Source: Actinomycetota bacterium
Lineage (GTDB): Bacteria > Actinomycetota > Acidimicrobiia > Acidimicrobiales > JAJPHD01
DNA: 64,000 nucleotides
Assembly: GCA_021325455.1 (NCBI GenBank)
Contig: JAJPHD010000013.1
Coordinates: forward strand, 1-64,000
Direction: 5' to 3'
Below are positions 45,794 to 55,661 of this stretch, one piece after another; position 1 is the first letter of the stretch, and the number at the start of each line of letters is the position of its first letter. The position numbers were made by a program, and so were the translations under genes. The notes beneath the pieces are model-generated. The model was not told the origin of the DNA. It made no database searches and saw nothing but the letters and a program-made list of their open reading frames with translations.

Positions 45794-47155
45794 CTAGAGC
45801 CCCCTCGCTCTCCTCACCTTCGTCCCCCCGGGGCTGTCCTCCACGACCCAGCCCCTGGACACCAGCTCCTGCCTCAGGGCGTCGGCGCTGGCATAGTCCC
45901 GCTCAGCGCGGGCCCGGTCGCGCCGGGCCACGAGGGAGGCCGTCTCCCCGTCCAGGGCGTCCCCTCCCCCACCGAGGGCCAGCCCCAGGGGCGACGCCAG
46001 GCTGGCGACCGTGGCGGCCAGGCGCCGGCCCTCTTCCACCCGGCCGGAGTCCAGGGCGGAGTTGGCCCGCCTCACCAGGTCGAAGAGCATCCCCACGGCT
46101 GCGGGGGTGTCGAGGTCGTCCTCCATGGCGGCCGCAAAGCGCTCTCGCGCCCCCTCATCGGCTTCGCCCAGCTCAGCCCCGGCCACCCGGCGGGCCAGGG
46201 CGTCCAGGCGATCCAAGGAGCGGCTGGCGTCGGCCATGACCGCCGGCGTGACCTCCATGGGCTTGCGGTAATGCGACTGCAGCACGGCCAGCCGGTAGGC
46301 GCGCCCCTCGTACCGGGCCAGGAGGTCGGCCATGGTGGTGAAGTTGCCGAGAGACTTGGACATCTTCTCCCCGCCGGTCTCGACCATGCCATGGTGCATC
46401 CAGTGCCTGGCGAAGGGCCGGCCCAGCGCCACCGCCTGGGCCCGCTCGTTCTCGTGGTGGGGGAAGCGCAGGTCCAGCCCCCCCGTGTGCAGGTCGAAAC
46501 CCTCCCCCAGCAGGTCCAGCGACATGACCACGCACTCGGTGTGCCAGCCTGGCCGCCCCGGCCCCCAGGGAGCCTCCCAGGACGGTTCGTCCGACCGGGC
46601 CAGCTTCCACAGGGCGAAGTCCAAGGGGGAGCGCTTGTCGGCGGGCCCTTCCACCCGGGCCCCGGCCCGCAGGGAGTCCAGGGGCTGGCGGGCCAGCAGC
46701 CCGTATCCCTCGACCCTGGCCACCTCCATGTAGACCCCGTCGGCAGCCCGGTAGGCGTAGCCGCGCGACTCGAGCTCCGCCACCGCCTCCACCATGGCCT
46801 CCACGTAGCGGGTGGCATGCGGCGTCTCGGTGGGACGGGCCGCCCCCAGGGCGTCCATCGCCTCCCACCAGGCCTTCTCCTGCTCGGTGGCGACCTCCTC
46901 CCACGAACGGCCCTCGGAGCGGGCCCGGTCGATGATCTTGTCGTCGATGTCGGTCACGTTGGAGACGTGGTGGACTTCCACGCCTCGCCACTCCAGGTAG
47001 CGACGGAGCACGTCGTAGACCAGGACGAAGCGCCCGTGCCCTATATGGGGGGTGTCGTAGACGGTGGGGCCGCACACGTACATGGCCAGGTGGCCCGGTT
47101 GACGCTGGTCCAGGTCCACCACCCGGCCCAGCGCCGTGTCGTGGACGCGGAGCAC
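45794..47155 (-). CDS. cysS: Cysteinyl-tRNA synthetase or MshC-type ligase; cysS favoured
   Basis: MYVCGPTVYDTPHIGHGRFVLVYDVLRRYL; GWHTECVVMS; HHENERAQA; GEKMSKSLGNF. Confidence 0.9.
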   Translation of the reverse strand: MLRVHDTALGRVVDLDQRQPGHLAMYVCGPTVYDTPHIGHGRFVLVYDVLRRYLEWRGVEVHHVSNVTDIDDKIIDRARSEGRSWEEVATEQEKAWWEAMDALGAARPTETPHATRYVEAMVEAVAELESRGYAYRAADGVYMEVARVEGYGLLARQPLDSLRAGARVEGPADKRSPLDFALWKLARSDEPSWEAPWGPGRPGWHTECVVMSLDLLGEGFDLHTGGLDLRFPHHENERAQAVALGRPFARHWMHHGMVETGGEKMSKSLGNFTTMADLLARYEGRAYRLAVLQSHYRKPMEVTPAVMADASRSLDRLDALARRVAGAELGEADEGARERFAAAMEDDLDTPAAVGMLFDLVRRANSALDSGRVEEGRRLAATVASLASPLGLALGGGGDALDGETASLVARRDRARAERDYASADALRQELVSRGWVVEDSPGGTKVRRARGL

Positions 47156-47172
47156 AACGCTACGGTAACGCC

Positions 47173-49761
47173 ATGCCGCTCCCCGACAAGCCCTCGCTCG
47201 AAGGCTTGGAGGAGGCCTGGTCGGCCCGGTGGGAGGCCGAGGGCACCTACCGCTTCGACCGCCGCCAACCCCGCGAGCAGGTCTTTGCCATCGACACGCC
47301 CCCACCCACGGTGAGCGGCTCCCTCCACATCGGCCACGTCTTCTCCTACACCCACACCGACACGGTGGCCCGCTACCGGCGCATGCGGGGGGCTGACGTC
47401 TTCTACCCGATGGGTTGGGACGACAACGGCCTGCCCACCGAGCGGAGGGTCCAGCTCTTCTTCGGGGTCCGCTGCGACCCGTCCCTGCCCTACGACCCCG
47501 GCTTCCAGCCCCCCGAGAAGCCCGGCGCCGAGCCCGTCCCCATCTCCCGGCCCAACTTCATCGAGCTGTGCCTGCGCCTCTCGGCCCAGGACGAGCAGGC
47601 CTTCGAGGCCCTGTGGCGCCGGCTGGGCCTCTCGGTCGACTGGAGCCTCACCTACACCACCATCGGCGAGCGGGCCCGCCGGGCCGCCCAGCGGGGGTTC
47701 CTGCGCCTCCTCGACCGGGGTGAGGTCTACCAGTCCGAGGCCCCCACGCTCTGGGATGTGGACTTCCAGACCCCCGTGGCCCAGGCCGAGCTGGAGGAGA
47801 GGCAGATAGCCGGCGCCTACCACCGCCTCCGCTTCCCCAGCGTCGCCGAAGGTCGACCTCCAGTTGAAATCGAGACGACCCGGCCCGAGCTGCTGGCCGC
47901 CTGCGTGGCGCTGGTGGCCCACCCCGGGGACGCCCGGTACTCAGACCTGGCCGGGACCAGGGTGAGGACCCCGCTGTTCGGGGCCGAGGTCCCCGTCCTC
48001 ACCCACCCTCTGGCCGACCCCGAGAAGGGCACCGGTGCGGCCATGGTCTGCACTTTCGGGGACACGACCGACGTGACCTGGTGGCGGGACCTCGGGCTCG
48101 GGTCCCGGGTGATAGTGGGGCGCGACGGCCGGCTCCTTCCCGTGCAGTGGGGCACCCCCGGCTGGGAGAGCGCCGACCCGGCGCGGGCCCAGGCCGTCTA
48201 CGACCAGCTTGAGGGCCAGACGGTGGCCAGCGCCCGCCGGCGGGTGGTTGGCCTGCTCCGGGAGGAGAGGGCCCTGGTCGGCGAGCCCACGCCCATCACC
48301 CACCCCGTGAAGTTCTACGAGAGGGGGGAGCGACCCCTGGAGGTGGTCACCAGCCGCCAGTGGTTCATCCGCACCATGGACCACCGCGACGAGTTGCTGA
48401 GGAGAGGGGAGGAGCTGGCCTGGCACCCGCCCTTCATGGCGGCCCGCTTCCGCTCCTGGGTGGAAGGGCTGTCGGGGGACTGGAACATCAGCCGCCAGCG
48501 CTACTTCGGTGTCCCCTTCCCGGTCTGGTACCGGGTGAGGCCCGACGGCTCGGTCGACCATGCCCAGCGCCTGCTCCCCCCTGAGGACCTCCTCCCCGTG
48601 GACCCCTCCACCGATGCCCCTCCCGGCTACACCGAGGACCAGCGGGGCGAGCCGGGGGGTTTCGCCGGCGACCCCGACGTCATGGACACCTGGGCCACCT
48701 CCTCGCTCTCACCCCAAATAGCGGGAGGCTGGGAGGACGACCCTGACCTCTTCGCCCGGGTCTTCCCCATGGACCTGCGCCCCCAGGGGCATGACATCAT
48801 CCGCACCTGGCTCTTCTCCACCGTCGTGCGCTCCCACCTCGAGCACGGAACCCTCCCCTGGTCCCACGCCGCCATCTCCGGGTTCGTGGTGGACCCGGAC
48901 CGCAAGAAGATGTCCAAGTCCAAGGGCAACGTGGTCACCCCCATGGCTCTCCTGGAGCGCTATGGAGCCGATGCCGTGCGCTACTGGGCGGCCTGTGGGC
49001 GCCCCGGCATGGACGCCACCTTGGACCCTAACCGTCCGAAGCAGGTTGAGGTCGGGCGGCGCCTGGCCATCAAGCTGCTCAACGCCTCCCGCTTCGTCAT
49101 CGGCCGCCTGGACCAGGCAGCCTCCGGGGCGGCCCGCAGCGCCATCCGCTCCGGGACCCTGGCCAGCGTGACGGACCCGGTCGACCGGGCCCTGCTAGCC
49201 CGCCTGGGGAACGTGGTGGACGAGGCCACGGCCGCCTTCGAGGGCTACGACTACGCCAGGGCATTGGAGCGGGTGGAGAGCTTCTTCTGGGCGTTCTGCG
49301 ACGACTACCTGGAGCTGGTCAAGATCCGCTCCTACGGAGGGGACGGCTTGGCGCCGGCCCGCACTGCTTCGGCCCGGGCCTCCCTGCGCCTGGCGCTCTC
49401 GGCCATCCAGAGGCTCTTCGCCCCCTTCCTCCCCTTCGCCACCGAGGAGGCCTGGTCGTGGTGGCAGGAGGGCTCGGTCCACCGGGCTCCCTGGCCCACC
49501 AGCGCCGAGCTGGACTGCGGGGGGCGGGCCGAGCTGCTCGAGCCGGTCACTGCTGTGCTGGGCGCCATCCGGGGGGCCAAGTCCGAGGCTCACCGCTCCA
49601 TGCGCTCCCCCGTGGAGGAGGTGCGCGTCGCCGGAGGACCCGACGACCTGGAGGCCCTTCGGCTGGCCCACGACGACCTGGTGGCCGCAGGCAACGTCAC
49701 CGGCACCATCACCATGGCTCCCGCCCCCTCGCTGGGGATCCGGGTGGTGCTGGGCGGCTGA
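47173..49761 (+). CDS. valS: Valyl-tRNA synthetase
   Basis: PPPTVSGSLHIGHVFSYTHTDTVARYRRMRG; DVMDTWATSSLSPQI; KKMSKSKGNVV. Confidence 0.95.
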   Translation: MPLPDKPSLEGLEEAWSARWEAEGTYRFDRRQPREQVFAIDTPPPTVSGSLHIGHVFSYTHTDTVARYRRMRGADVFYPMGWDDNGLPTERRVQLFFGVRCDPSLPYDPGFQPPEKPGAEPVPISRPNFIELCLRLSAQDEQAFEALWRRLGLSVDWSLTYTTIGERARRAAQRGFLRLLDRGEVYQSEAPTLWDVDFQTPVAQAELEERQIAGAYHRLRFPSVAEGRPPVEIETTRPELLAACVALVAHPGDARYSDLAGTRVRTPLFGAEVPVLTHPLADPEKGTGAAMVCTFGDTTDVTWWRDLGLGSRVIVGRDGRLLPVQWGTPGWESADPARAQAVYDQLEGQTVASARRRVVGLLREERALVGEPTPITHPVKFYERGERPLEVVTSRQWFIRTMDHRDELLRRGEELAWHPPFMAARFRSWVEGLSGDWNISRQRYFGVPFPVWYRVRPDGSVDHAQRLLPPEDLLPVDPSTDAPPGYTEDQRGEPGGFAGDPDVMDTWATSSLSPQIAGGWEDDPDLFARVFPMDLRPQGHDIIRTWLFSTVVRSHLEHGTLPWSHAAISGFVVDPDRKKMSKSKGNVVTPMALLERYGADAVRYWAACGRPGMDATLDPNRPKQVEVGRRLAIKLLNASRFVIGRLDQAASGAARSAIRSGTLASVTDPVDRALLARLGNVVDEATAAFEGYDYARALERVESFFWAFCDDYLELVKIRSYGGDGLAPARTASARASLRLALSAIQRLFAPFLPFATEEAWSWWQEGSVHRAPWPTSAELDCGGRAELLEPVTAVLGAIRGAKSEAHRSMRSPVEEVRVAGGPDDLEALRLAHDDLVAAGNVTGTITMAPAPSLGIRVVLGG

Positions 49762-49768
49762 TCCCGCC

Positions 49769-50737
49769 GTGGTCCCTCCCCCGCCCACCACCGACGCCGA
49801 GGTCGCCCCCTTTGCCCGGGCCATCGGCCTGCCCGGCATCGTGGACATGCACACCCACTTCATGCCCCCCGCCATCCAGGACGCCGTCTGGCGCCACTTC
49901 GACTCCCTGGAGCCGCCCTGGCCGGTCCTCTACCGGTGGCCGGAGGACCGGCGCCTGGAGATGCTGGCGCGCCTCGGGGTCCGCCACCACACGGCCCTGG
50001 CCTACGCCCACCGGCCGGGGGTGGCGGGCTGGCTCAACCGCTACACCCTGGCCCTGGCCGCCCGGGAGGCCCAGGTGGTCCCCACCTTCACCTTCTATCC
50101 CGAGCCCGGGGCTGCCGAGGAGGTGGGTCGGGCCCTGGCCGCCGGCGGGGCATGTGCCAAGGTGCACCTCCAGGTGGGCCGGTTCGACGCCAACGACCCG
50201 CTCCTCGACGAGGTGTGGGCCCAGCTGGAGCAGGCCGCCATCCCCATAGTGCTCCACGCCGGGGCGGTGGAGGACGGCTCAGGGGGCGAGGAATGGTGCG
50301 GCCCGGGGCCCGTAGCCCGCCTGCTGGAGCGCTTCCCCGCCCTGCACCTGGTCCTGGCCCACCTGGGCGCCCCCGACCATGCCGCCTTCTTGGACCTGGC
50401 CCGCCGGCACCCGCTCATGTGCCTCGACACCGCCATGGCCCTGGTGGGCTGGCCCCGGCTGGGCCAACCCCCCCGGGACCTGGACCGCCGCCTCGCCGAG
50501 CTGGACGGGAGGGTGGTGTGGGGATCGGACTTCCCCACCATCCCCGTGCCCTACGCCGACCAGGTGGCGGCCCTGGTCCGGCTGGGGTTGGGAGAGGGGT
50601 TCCTCCGCCGGGTGCTCTGGGAGACCCCGGGGCGCCTGCTCGGGATAGGCACCGACGAGAGCGGAGGCCAGGCCGGAGCGGCACGGGCGCCGTTTGGCCC
50701 GGGAGAGGTCAGCGGGCAGGAACGGCGGAGTAGGTGA
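49769..50737 (+). CDS. Amidohydrolase family (metal-dependent hydrolase)
   Basis: LPGIVDMHTHFMPPAI; LHLVLAHLGAPDHAAFLDLARRHPL; VVWGSDFPTIPVPYA. Confidence 0.9.
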   Translation: MVPPPPTTDAEVAPFARAIGLPGIVDMHTHFMPPAIQDAVWRHFDSLEPPWPVLYRWPEDRRLEMLARLGVRHHTALAYAHRPGVAGWLNRYTLALAAREAQVVPTFTFYPEPGAAEEVGRALAAGGACAKVHLQVGRFDANDPLLDEVWAQLEQAAIPIVLHAGAVEDGSGGEEWCGPGPVARLLERFPALHLVLAHLGAPDHAAFLDLARRHPLMCLDTAMALVGWPRLGQPPRDLDRRLAELDGRVVWGSDFPTIPVPYADQVAALVRLGLGEGFLRRVLWETPGRLLGIGTDESGGQAGAARAPFGPGEVSGQERRSR

Positions 50738-51344
50738 GGCTGGTGACGTCACCGGGGTCGAAGACGGCCCCCGGGCTGCGCATCACCACCACCGCCTCGT
50801 CCCCGGTGGCGGCCTGGAGGGCGGCGCTGGCCACCACCACCTTCTCCCCCCCCGGCACCCTGGCCTCTGAGACTATGCGTGCATCGGGGGGCATCTCGTC
50901 GCCGATGACGGCCCTCACCTGGGCCGCCGTCTCGGCCGGGTAGACGTTCTCCACGTAGGAGAGGGCCCGCCCCCTTATGAAGCGGACGTCCTGGTAGGTG
51001 TCCTCGCCGTTGGCGTAACGGGGCCAGTAGCTCCCCTTGGGTGCATCCGGGTCGGGGGTGTGCCCGGCGTCCCATGCGGCCTTGGTGGCCCCGAAGCCGG
51101 TTATGTCAGCCACGGCAGGATTCGTGGTGGTGGTCGTGGGATGGGTGGTCGGCGGCGCTGTCCCCCCGGGGGAGGCCGCCGTGGTGGACGGGGCCGTGAG
51201 CTTCGTCGTGGCCGGGCGCCGGTGGGTCGTGGCAGTGGCCGCCGTGGAGGAGTGGGTGCAGGCGGTGAGCACCAGCCCCCCGGCCACCAGCACAGCGGGG
51301 ACCGCCCCGCCTCGCCACCCCCGCATCGCGCCCATGGGCCCCAA
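50709..51344 (-). CDS. Putative lipoprotein of unknown function; start may be 51326
   Basis: Signal peptide with lipobox LVLTAC followed by a Thr/Pro-rich linker. Confidence 0.7.
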   Translation of the reverse strand: MGPMGAMRGWRGGAVPAVLVAGGLVLTACTHSSTAATATTHRRPATTKLTAPSTTAASPGGTAPPTTHPTTTTTNPAVADITGFGATKAAWDAGHTPDPDAPKGSYWPRYANGEDTYQDVRFIRGRALSYVENVYPAETAAQVRAVIGDEMPPDARIVSEARVPGGEKVVVASAALQAATGDEAVVVMRSPGAVFDPGDVTSLTYSAVPAR

Positions 51345-51372
51345 CCTAGTGACGGCGGAGCAACCGGAGGTG

Positions 51373-51420
51373 TTCGCTGGCGGGGGGCTGAAGGGGGGGC
51401 GGCCAGCCCCCCGCTGCGAA
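51373..51420. other. Strong stem-loop TTCGC-tg-GCGGGGGGCTG ... CAGCCCCCCGC-t-GCGAA
   Basis: 11-bp perfect plus 5-bp outer arms read directly in an intergenic region. Confidence 0.7.
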
Positions 51421-51423
51421 CGC

Positions 51424-51457
51424 CGGAGCCAGCGGGGAGGGGGAACCCGCGGCTCCG
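51424..51457. other. Second stem-loop CGGAGCC-a-GCGGG ... CCCGC-GGCTCCG
   Basis: 7+5 bp arms, directly adjacent to the first stem-loop. Confidence 0.65.
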
Positions 51458-51502
51458 TTCAGGAGCCATTCTGCCCGAAGGGGCAATATCTGTCAACCAG
51501 GT

Positions 51503-51527
51503 ATTAGAGATAGGGATTATCTCTAAT
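51503..51527. promoter_or_regulatory. AT-rich palindrome ATTAGAGATA-GGGAT-TATCTCTAAT
   Basis: Perfect 10-bp arms overlapping the GH38 stop codon. Confidence 0.65.
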
Positions 51528-54500
51528 CTCGATGGGCACCTGTCACCGTGAGCTTGAGGGTCAGGATCTCGAAGGGCTCGAGGACGGTCGAAAGGGCCGT
51601 CCCCGCTTCCATCGGCTCCAACGCCAGGGGGGCGATCTCCCGCTCCATCAGGTCCGCCCGAACGGCCCGGGAAAGGGGGAAGCCGACCTCGATCCGTACC
51701 GGGCCTCGACCGCCATGGGCCTCGTAGGCCCGCAGGATGAGCTCATCCCCCTCCTCGGCCTGCTTCAGGGTGTCGAGGACCACCCCGGGCCGGTCGACGC
51801 GGACCAGCGAGCCCGCCCTTGCCAGCGGACCGGGGTGGGGGTCGGCCAAGGTGGGCTCCAAGGCCATGTTGAGGGCCAACCCCTCCTCGACCACCCGACC
51901 GCCCTCGATGCCGCCCCGATGGGGCAGGAGGGAGTAGGTGAACCGGTGCCGGCCCTGGTCGGCCTCAGGGTCAGGGGAGGTGGGGGACCGCAGCAGGGAC
52001 AGGCGAAGGGTGTGGCCCCTTACGTCGTAGCCGTACTTGCTGTCGTTGAGAAGGGCCACCCCGTAGCCTGACTCCGAGAGGTCCGCCCAGCGGTGGGCGC
52101 ACACCTCGAAGCGGGCCTGGTCCCAGCTCGTGTTGGCATGGGTGGGGCGCTCGACGTGGCCGAACTGGATCTCGAAGCTGGCATGGGGAGCGCGCACGGC
52201 TACGGGGAAGGCCACCTTGAGCAGGCGGTGGCGCTCGTGCCAGTCCACCTCGGTCTCGAAGTCGATGCGGGGGGAGCCGGCATGGAGCCACACGACCTGA
52301 TCCAGCCGGGAGGACCCGAACGAGCGCCGCAGGCGCAGGCCGGCCCTAAGCGGGCCCGACTCCACCACCTCCAAGCTGTCGAGGGCGGTGAGGGCCGTGG
52401 TGCGGTCCTGGTAGTGGTCGTCGATGTCCCAGGCGTCGAAGTGCGGGGGTTCATCGTCAAAAAGCGCCAGCAGGTTGGCCCGCTCGCCGGCTGCCACCAC
52501 CTCCCGGGCAGCCACCTTATCGAAGACCGAGGTGAACAGCCCATCGGCGTCCAGGGTCAGGCGGAGCAGGCCGTTCTCCAGGCGATCGGGAGCGGCTTCC
52601 ACCGGAGCCTCCTCGAGAGGCGTGGTGGCGGGCAAAGCGTCCTCCGGCCCGAGGTCGAAGCTGGCCCACCCGCAGGGCGGCACCGGGACCCGGGCCAACC
52701 ATGACCCGTCATGGGCGCGCTGAACGGGATGGACCCTTCCGTCGCCGCCGGCCAGGGCCGGCCCCCGGGGGGCTCCGGGCAGGGGGACCGTCTCGTGGCG
52801 GGCGTGGCCGGCGGGGTTGAAGACCACCACGGGGCGCCTGGCCCACGACGTGTCGACCAAGCTCGCCAGGCCCTCCCGAGCGCGATAGGTGATCCGGCCG
52901 GCAGAGCCCAGCACCCGGGCGTGGGCCTCGCCCGTCTCCCGGTACACCCAGTTGATGCTGGACCCGGGCAGGATGTCGTGGAACTGGTGAAGGAGCAGCT
53001 CCTCCCAGGCCCGGTGGAGCTCCCCGGCCGGGTAGGCCTGGGCGCCCCCCAGGGCAGCCAGCCCCGAGGACCACAGCTCGGCTGCCCGCAGGGCCAGCTC
53101 GGCCTGCCGGTTGGCCGCCTTGGTCCTGGCCTGGGTGGTGTAGGTGCCCCGGTGGAACTCCAGGTAGAGCTCCCCCACCCAGGTGGCCAGGCGGGGCCCA
53201 TCGGAAGCCAGCCGGTCGAGGAAGTCCCTCACCGGCTCGACCCTCACCCTGGGCAGACCGCCCAGGTCCGCCAGGCGGGCGGCCCGCTCCAGCATCTCCC
53301 GGTTGGGCCCGCCCCCTCCGTCGCCGTACCCGAACGGGTAGAGGGACACAGCCGAGCGGCCGTGGTCGGCGAAGTTGGCCGTGCTGTGGCGCAGCTGGGC
53401 CACTGAGAAGTCACCGTTGTAGGTGTCAGCGGGCGGGAAGTGGGCCAGCACCCTCGTACCGTCGATGCCCTCCCACCAGAAGCTGTGGTGCGGGAAGCGG
53501 TTGGCGTCGTTCCAGGACAGCTTCTGGCTCACGAACGCCCTCACCCCGGCCCGGGCCAGGATCTGGGGCAGGCTGGCGGGGTAGCCGAAGGCGTCGGGCA
53601 GCCAGCAGTCCGTGGTCTCCACGCCGTAGGCCGAGGCGAAGAACCGCTTGCCGTGCAGCAGCTGGCGCACCAGGGACTCGCCCGAGGGGATGTTGCAGTC
53701 GGCCTCCACCCACATGGACCCGACCGGCTCCAGGCGTCCCTCCGCCACCCGTCGGCGCATCCGCTCGAACAGGTCGGGGTAGCTCTCCTGCATCCAGGCG
53801 TGGTGCTGGGCCTGGGAGCAGGCGAAGCGGTAGGCAGGATGAGCCTCCATGAGGCCGAGGGCCGTGGCCAGGGTGCGGGCGCACTTGCGCTTGGCCTCGC
53901 GCACGGGCCAGAGCCAGGCCGTGTCTATGTGGGCATGGCCAACCGCCGAGACCCAGTGGGCTCCGGCCGCCGCAGGCAGCGCCAGGGCATCGACCAGCCT
54001 GTCGCGGGCCGCCCTGGCCGAGGCTCCCACCGCCCGGGGGTCCAGGGCGGCGCAGGCTTCCCGGAGGGCGGCGAGCACCTCCGCCTTCCGGGGCTCGCCC
54101 GGGGGGAGGGCTCGAGCCAGCTCGGCCAGCACGCCCAGGTCCAGGGCCAGGGCGTCCACCACCTGGTTGCGCACCGCCAGATCCATCGGCCCCAGCTGCA
54201 GGCGGGGGGGCCCTCCGGGGTCGGGGTCGAGGAGCCTCTCGCCCCGGGCCACGGGGTTGGCCGCTGCCTCCAGGTACAGCTCCACCGCCTCGCCCCCTTC
54301 GGCCTTGGTGGCCAGGGTCACCTCCTGGTGGCGGGAGGAGACTCCCGCCAGCGGCGCCCCGTCCCGCCACAACAGGCCCTCGGCGCCGAACCCGGGGTCC
54401 CCGTGGTAGCCGAGGTCTGCCCGCAGGACGACCTCCTCGCCGGCCCAGTCCTCGGGCACCCGGCCCACCAGGCGGAACCAACATGTGTCCCAGTCCGCGC

Positions 54501-54687
54501 CCCACGCCCAGCCCGGGCCACAGGCCTCCCAGGGCCCGGCCACCGCTTCCTCATAGGGCACCGGCTCTCCGTGCACGGGGTGGGCGGCCAGGACCAGCGG
54601 CGAGAAGGGGCCGAGCCGGGCCGGCAGGACATAGCGGCGGAGCAGGTGCCCCACCCGGTCCAGGATCCGGCCAGCCTCATCGCGCAA
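51523..54687 (-). CDS. GH38 family alpha-mannosidase
   Basis: AVGHAHIDTAWLWPVREAKRKCARTLATALGLMEAHPAYRFACSQAQHHAWMQE; WLPDAFGYPASLPQILARAG. Confidence 0.95.
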   Translation of the reverse strand: MRDEAGRILDRVGHLLRRYVLPARLGPFSPLVLAAHPVHGEPVPYEEAVAGPWEACGPGWAWGADWDTCWFRLVGRVPEDWAGEEVVLRADLGYHGDPGFGAEGLLWRDGAPLAGVSSRHQEVTLATKAEGGEAVELYLEAAANPVARGERLLDPDPGGPPRLQLGPMDLAVRNQVVDALALDLGVLAELARALPPGEPRKAEVLAALREACAALDPRAVGASARAARDRLVDALALPAAAGAHWVSAVGHAHIDTAWLWPVREAKRKCARTLATALGLMEAHPAYRFACSQAQHHAWMQESYPDLFERMRRRVAEGRLEPVGSMWVEADCNIPSGESLVRQLLHGKRFFASAYGVETTDCWLPDAFGYPASLPQILARAGVRAFVSQKLSWNDANRFPHHSFWWEGIDGTRVLAHFPPADTYNGDFSVAQLRHSTANFADHGRSAVSLYPFGYGDGGGGPNREMLERAARLADLGGLPRVRVEPVRDFLDRLASDGPRLATWVGELYLEFHRGTYTTQARTKAANRQAELALRAAELWSSGLAALGGAQAYPAGELHRAWEELLLHQFHDILPGSSINWVYRETGEAHARVLGSAGRITYRAREGLASLVDTSWARRPVVVFNPAGHARHETVPLPGAPRGPALAGGDGRVHPVQRAHDGSWLARVPVPPCGWASFDLGPEDALPATTPLEEAPVEAAPDRLENGLLRLTLDADGLFTSVFDKVAAREVVAAGERANLLALFDDEPPHFDAWDIDDHYQDRTTALTALDSLEVVESGPLRAGLRLRRSFGSSRLDQVVWLHAGSPRIDFETEVDWHERHRLLKVAFPVAVRAPHASFEIQFGHVERPTHANTSWDQARFEVCAHRWADLSESGYGVALLNDSKYGYDVRGHTLRLSLLRSPTSPDPEADQGRHRFTYSLLPHRGGIEGGRVVEEGLALNMALEPTLADPHPGPLARAGSLVRVDRPGVVLDTLKQAEEGDELILRAYEAHGGRGPVRIEVGFPLSRAVRADLMEREIAPLALEPMEAGTALSTVLEPFEILTLKLTVTGAHRD

Positions 54688-54890
54688 GGGCGCGCCTCCT
54701 TGGTGTCGTCTCTGCTCTCGGCCCGGCTGCCGTGGCCCACACGGCTGGGGTCGTCGTGGGCGACCCCGCCTCAGCGCGGAAGGCTAGCCCAGTGGGCCAG
54801 GAAGAACGTCGGAGGGGCCTGAGCGCCCAGCGCTAACTGGGTCACGGGACCCCCTGTGCTCGGCCGGGGAGAAACGGCTGGAACTGCTCG

Positions 54891-55418
54891 TCAGCGCGGC
54901 TCCCGAGCGGAATAGACCCGTTCGGCGAAGTCCTCGACCGTCTCCCCGCATTCCTTCAGGCGCCGCTCGGCCATCTCGGCAGAAGGGGCACTGAACAGGT
55001 CCCGGGCCCGCAGCTCCCGGAACCAGCGGCGCAGGCGGTCGTAGCTCTGCTCCTCCTCTTCCAGCTCGGGCAGGGTGAGCTTGTCTATCTCGATCTCCCT
55101 TCTCACCTCGGCCTCGAACTTGTCGCACTCGGCCAGGAACTCCGCCCACTCGGCCTCGCGGTCCTCGGTGAACATGCGCTCCAGCAGGGAGGCCGTCTCC
55201 TCGGAGGGGACCACATCGAAGACATAGAGCTGGCCATCGGCCCGCTCCACCAGCCGGGCGGCCCGCTCCACCCGCTCGTCGAAGCCCTCCCCCGTGGGAA
55301 GAGCCCACGTGGCCTGCTGGAGGGAGACGGCTCCCGCCCTTCTCAGCTCCCGCCAGATCGCCACGCGATGGCGCGAGGGCTCCGCCGGGACGCGGTAGGC
55401 GAGCACCCGCCAGCTCAT
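54891..55418 (-). CDS. ChrB N-terminal domain-like protein (chromate resistance family)
   Basis: WRVLAYRVPAEPSRHRVAIWRELRRAGAVSLQQATWALP; start ATG 55418. Confidence 0.8.
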   Translation of the reverse strand: MSWRVLAYRVPAEPSRHRVAIWRELRRAGAVSLQQATWALPTGEGFDERVERAARLVERADGQLYVFDVVPSEETASLLERMFTEDREAEWAEFLAECDKFEAEVRREIEIDKLTLPELEEEEQSYDRLRRWFRELRARDLFSAPSAEMAERRLKECGETVEDFAERVYSAREPR

Positions 55419-55661
55419 GGCGCCATGCCCTCCGGGCCGCTCCAGGCGCCGGCCGCTGCCATGCTCTGTCGCCCGTCTACTTTCGTAACGCATGCTACAA
55501 TCCAGTACTGTAACAATTATGCCCGTCAAAGGGGGACGTGCCGTACCTGGTGGACCCTGGCTCCTCCCCCCGACAGCCGTCCCGCTCCTCAGCGCCCCGG
55601 GGGCCGCACCGGCCACGGCGGGCCGCCGGAGCCCCCCCAGGGGAGCCGTCGAGGAGGCCCG

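Noticed and set aside
47173-49761. Possible intein in valS or cysS
   Set aside because: Both synthetases read continuously with expected lengths and motifs; no Hint-type insert seen.
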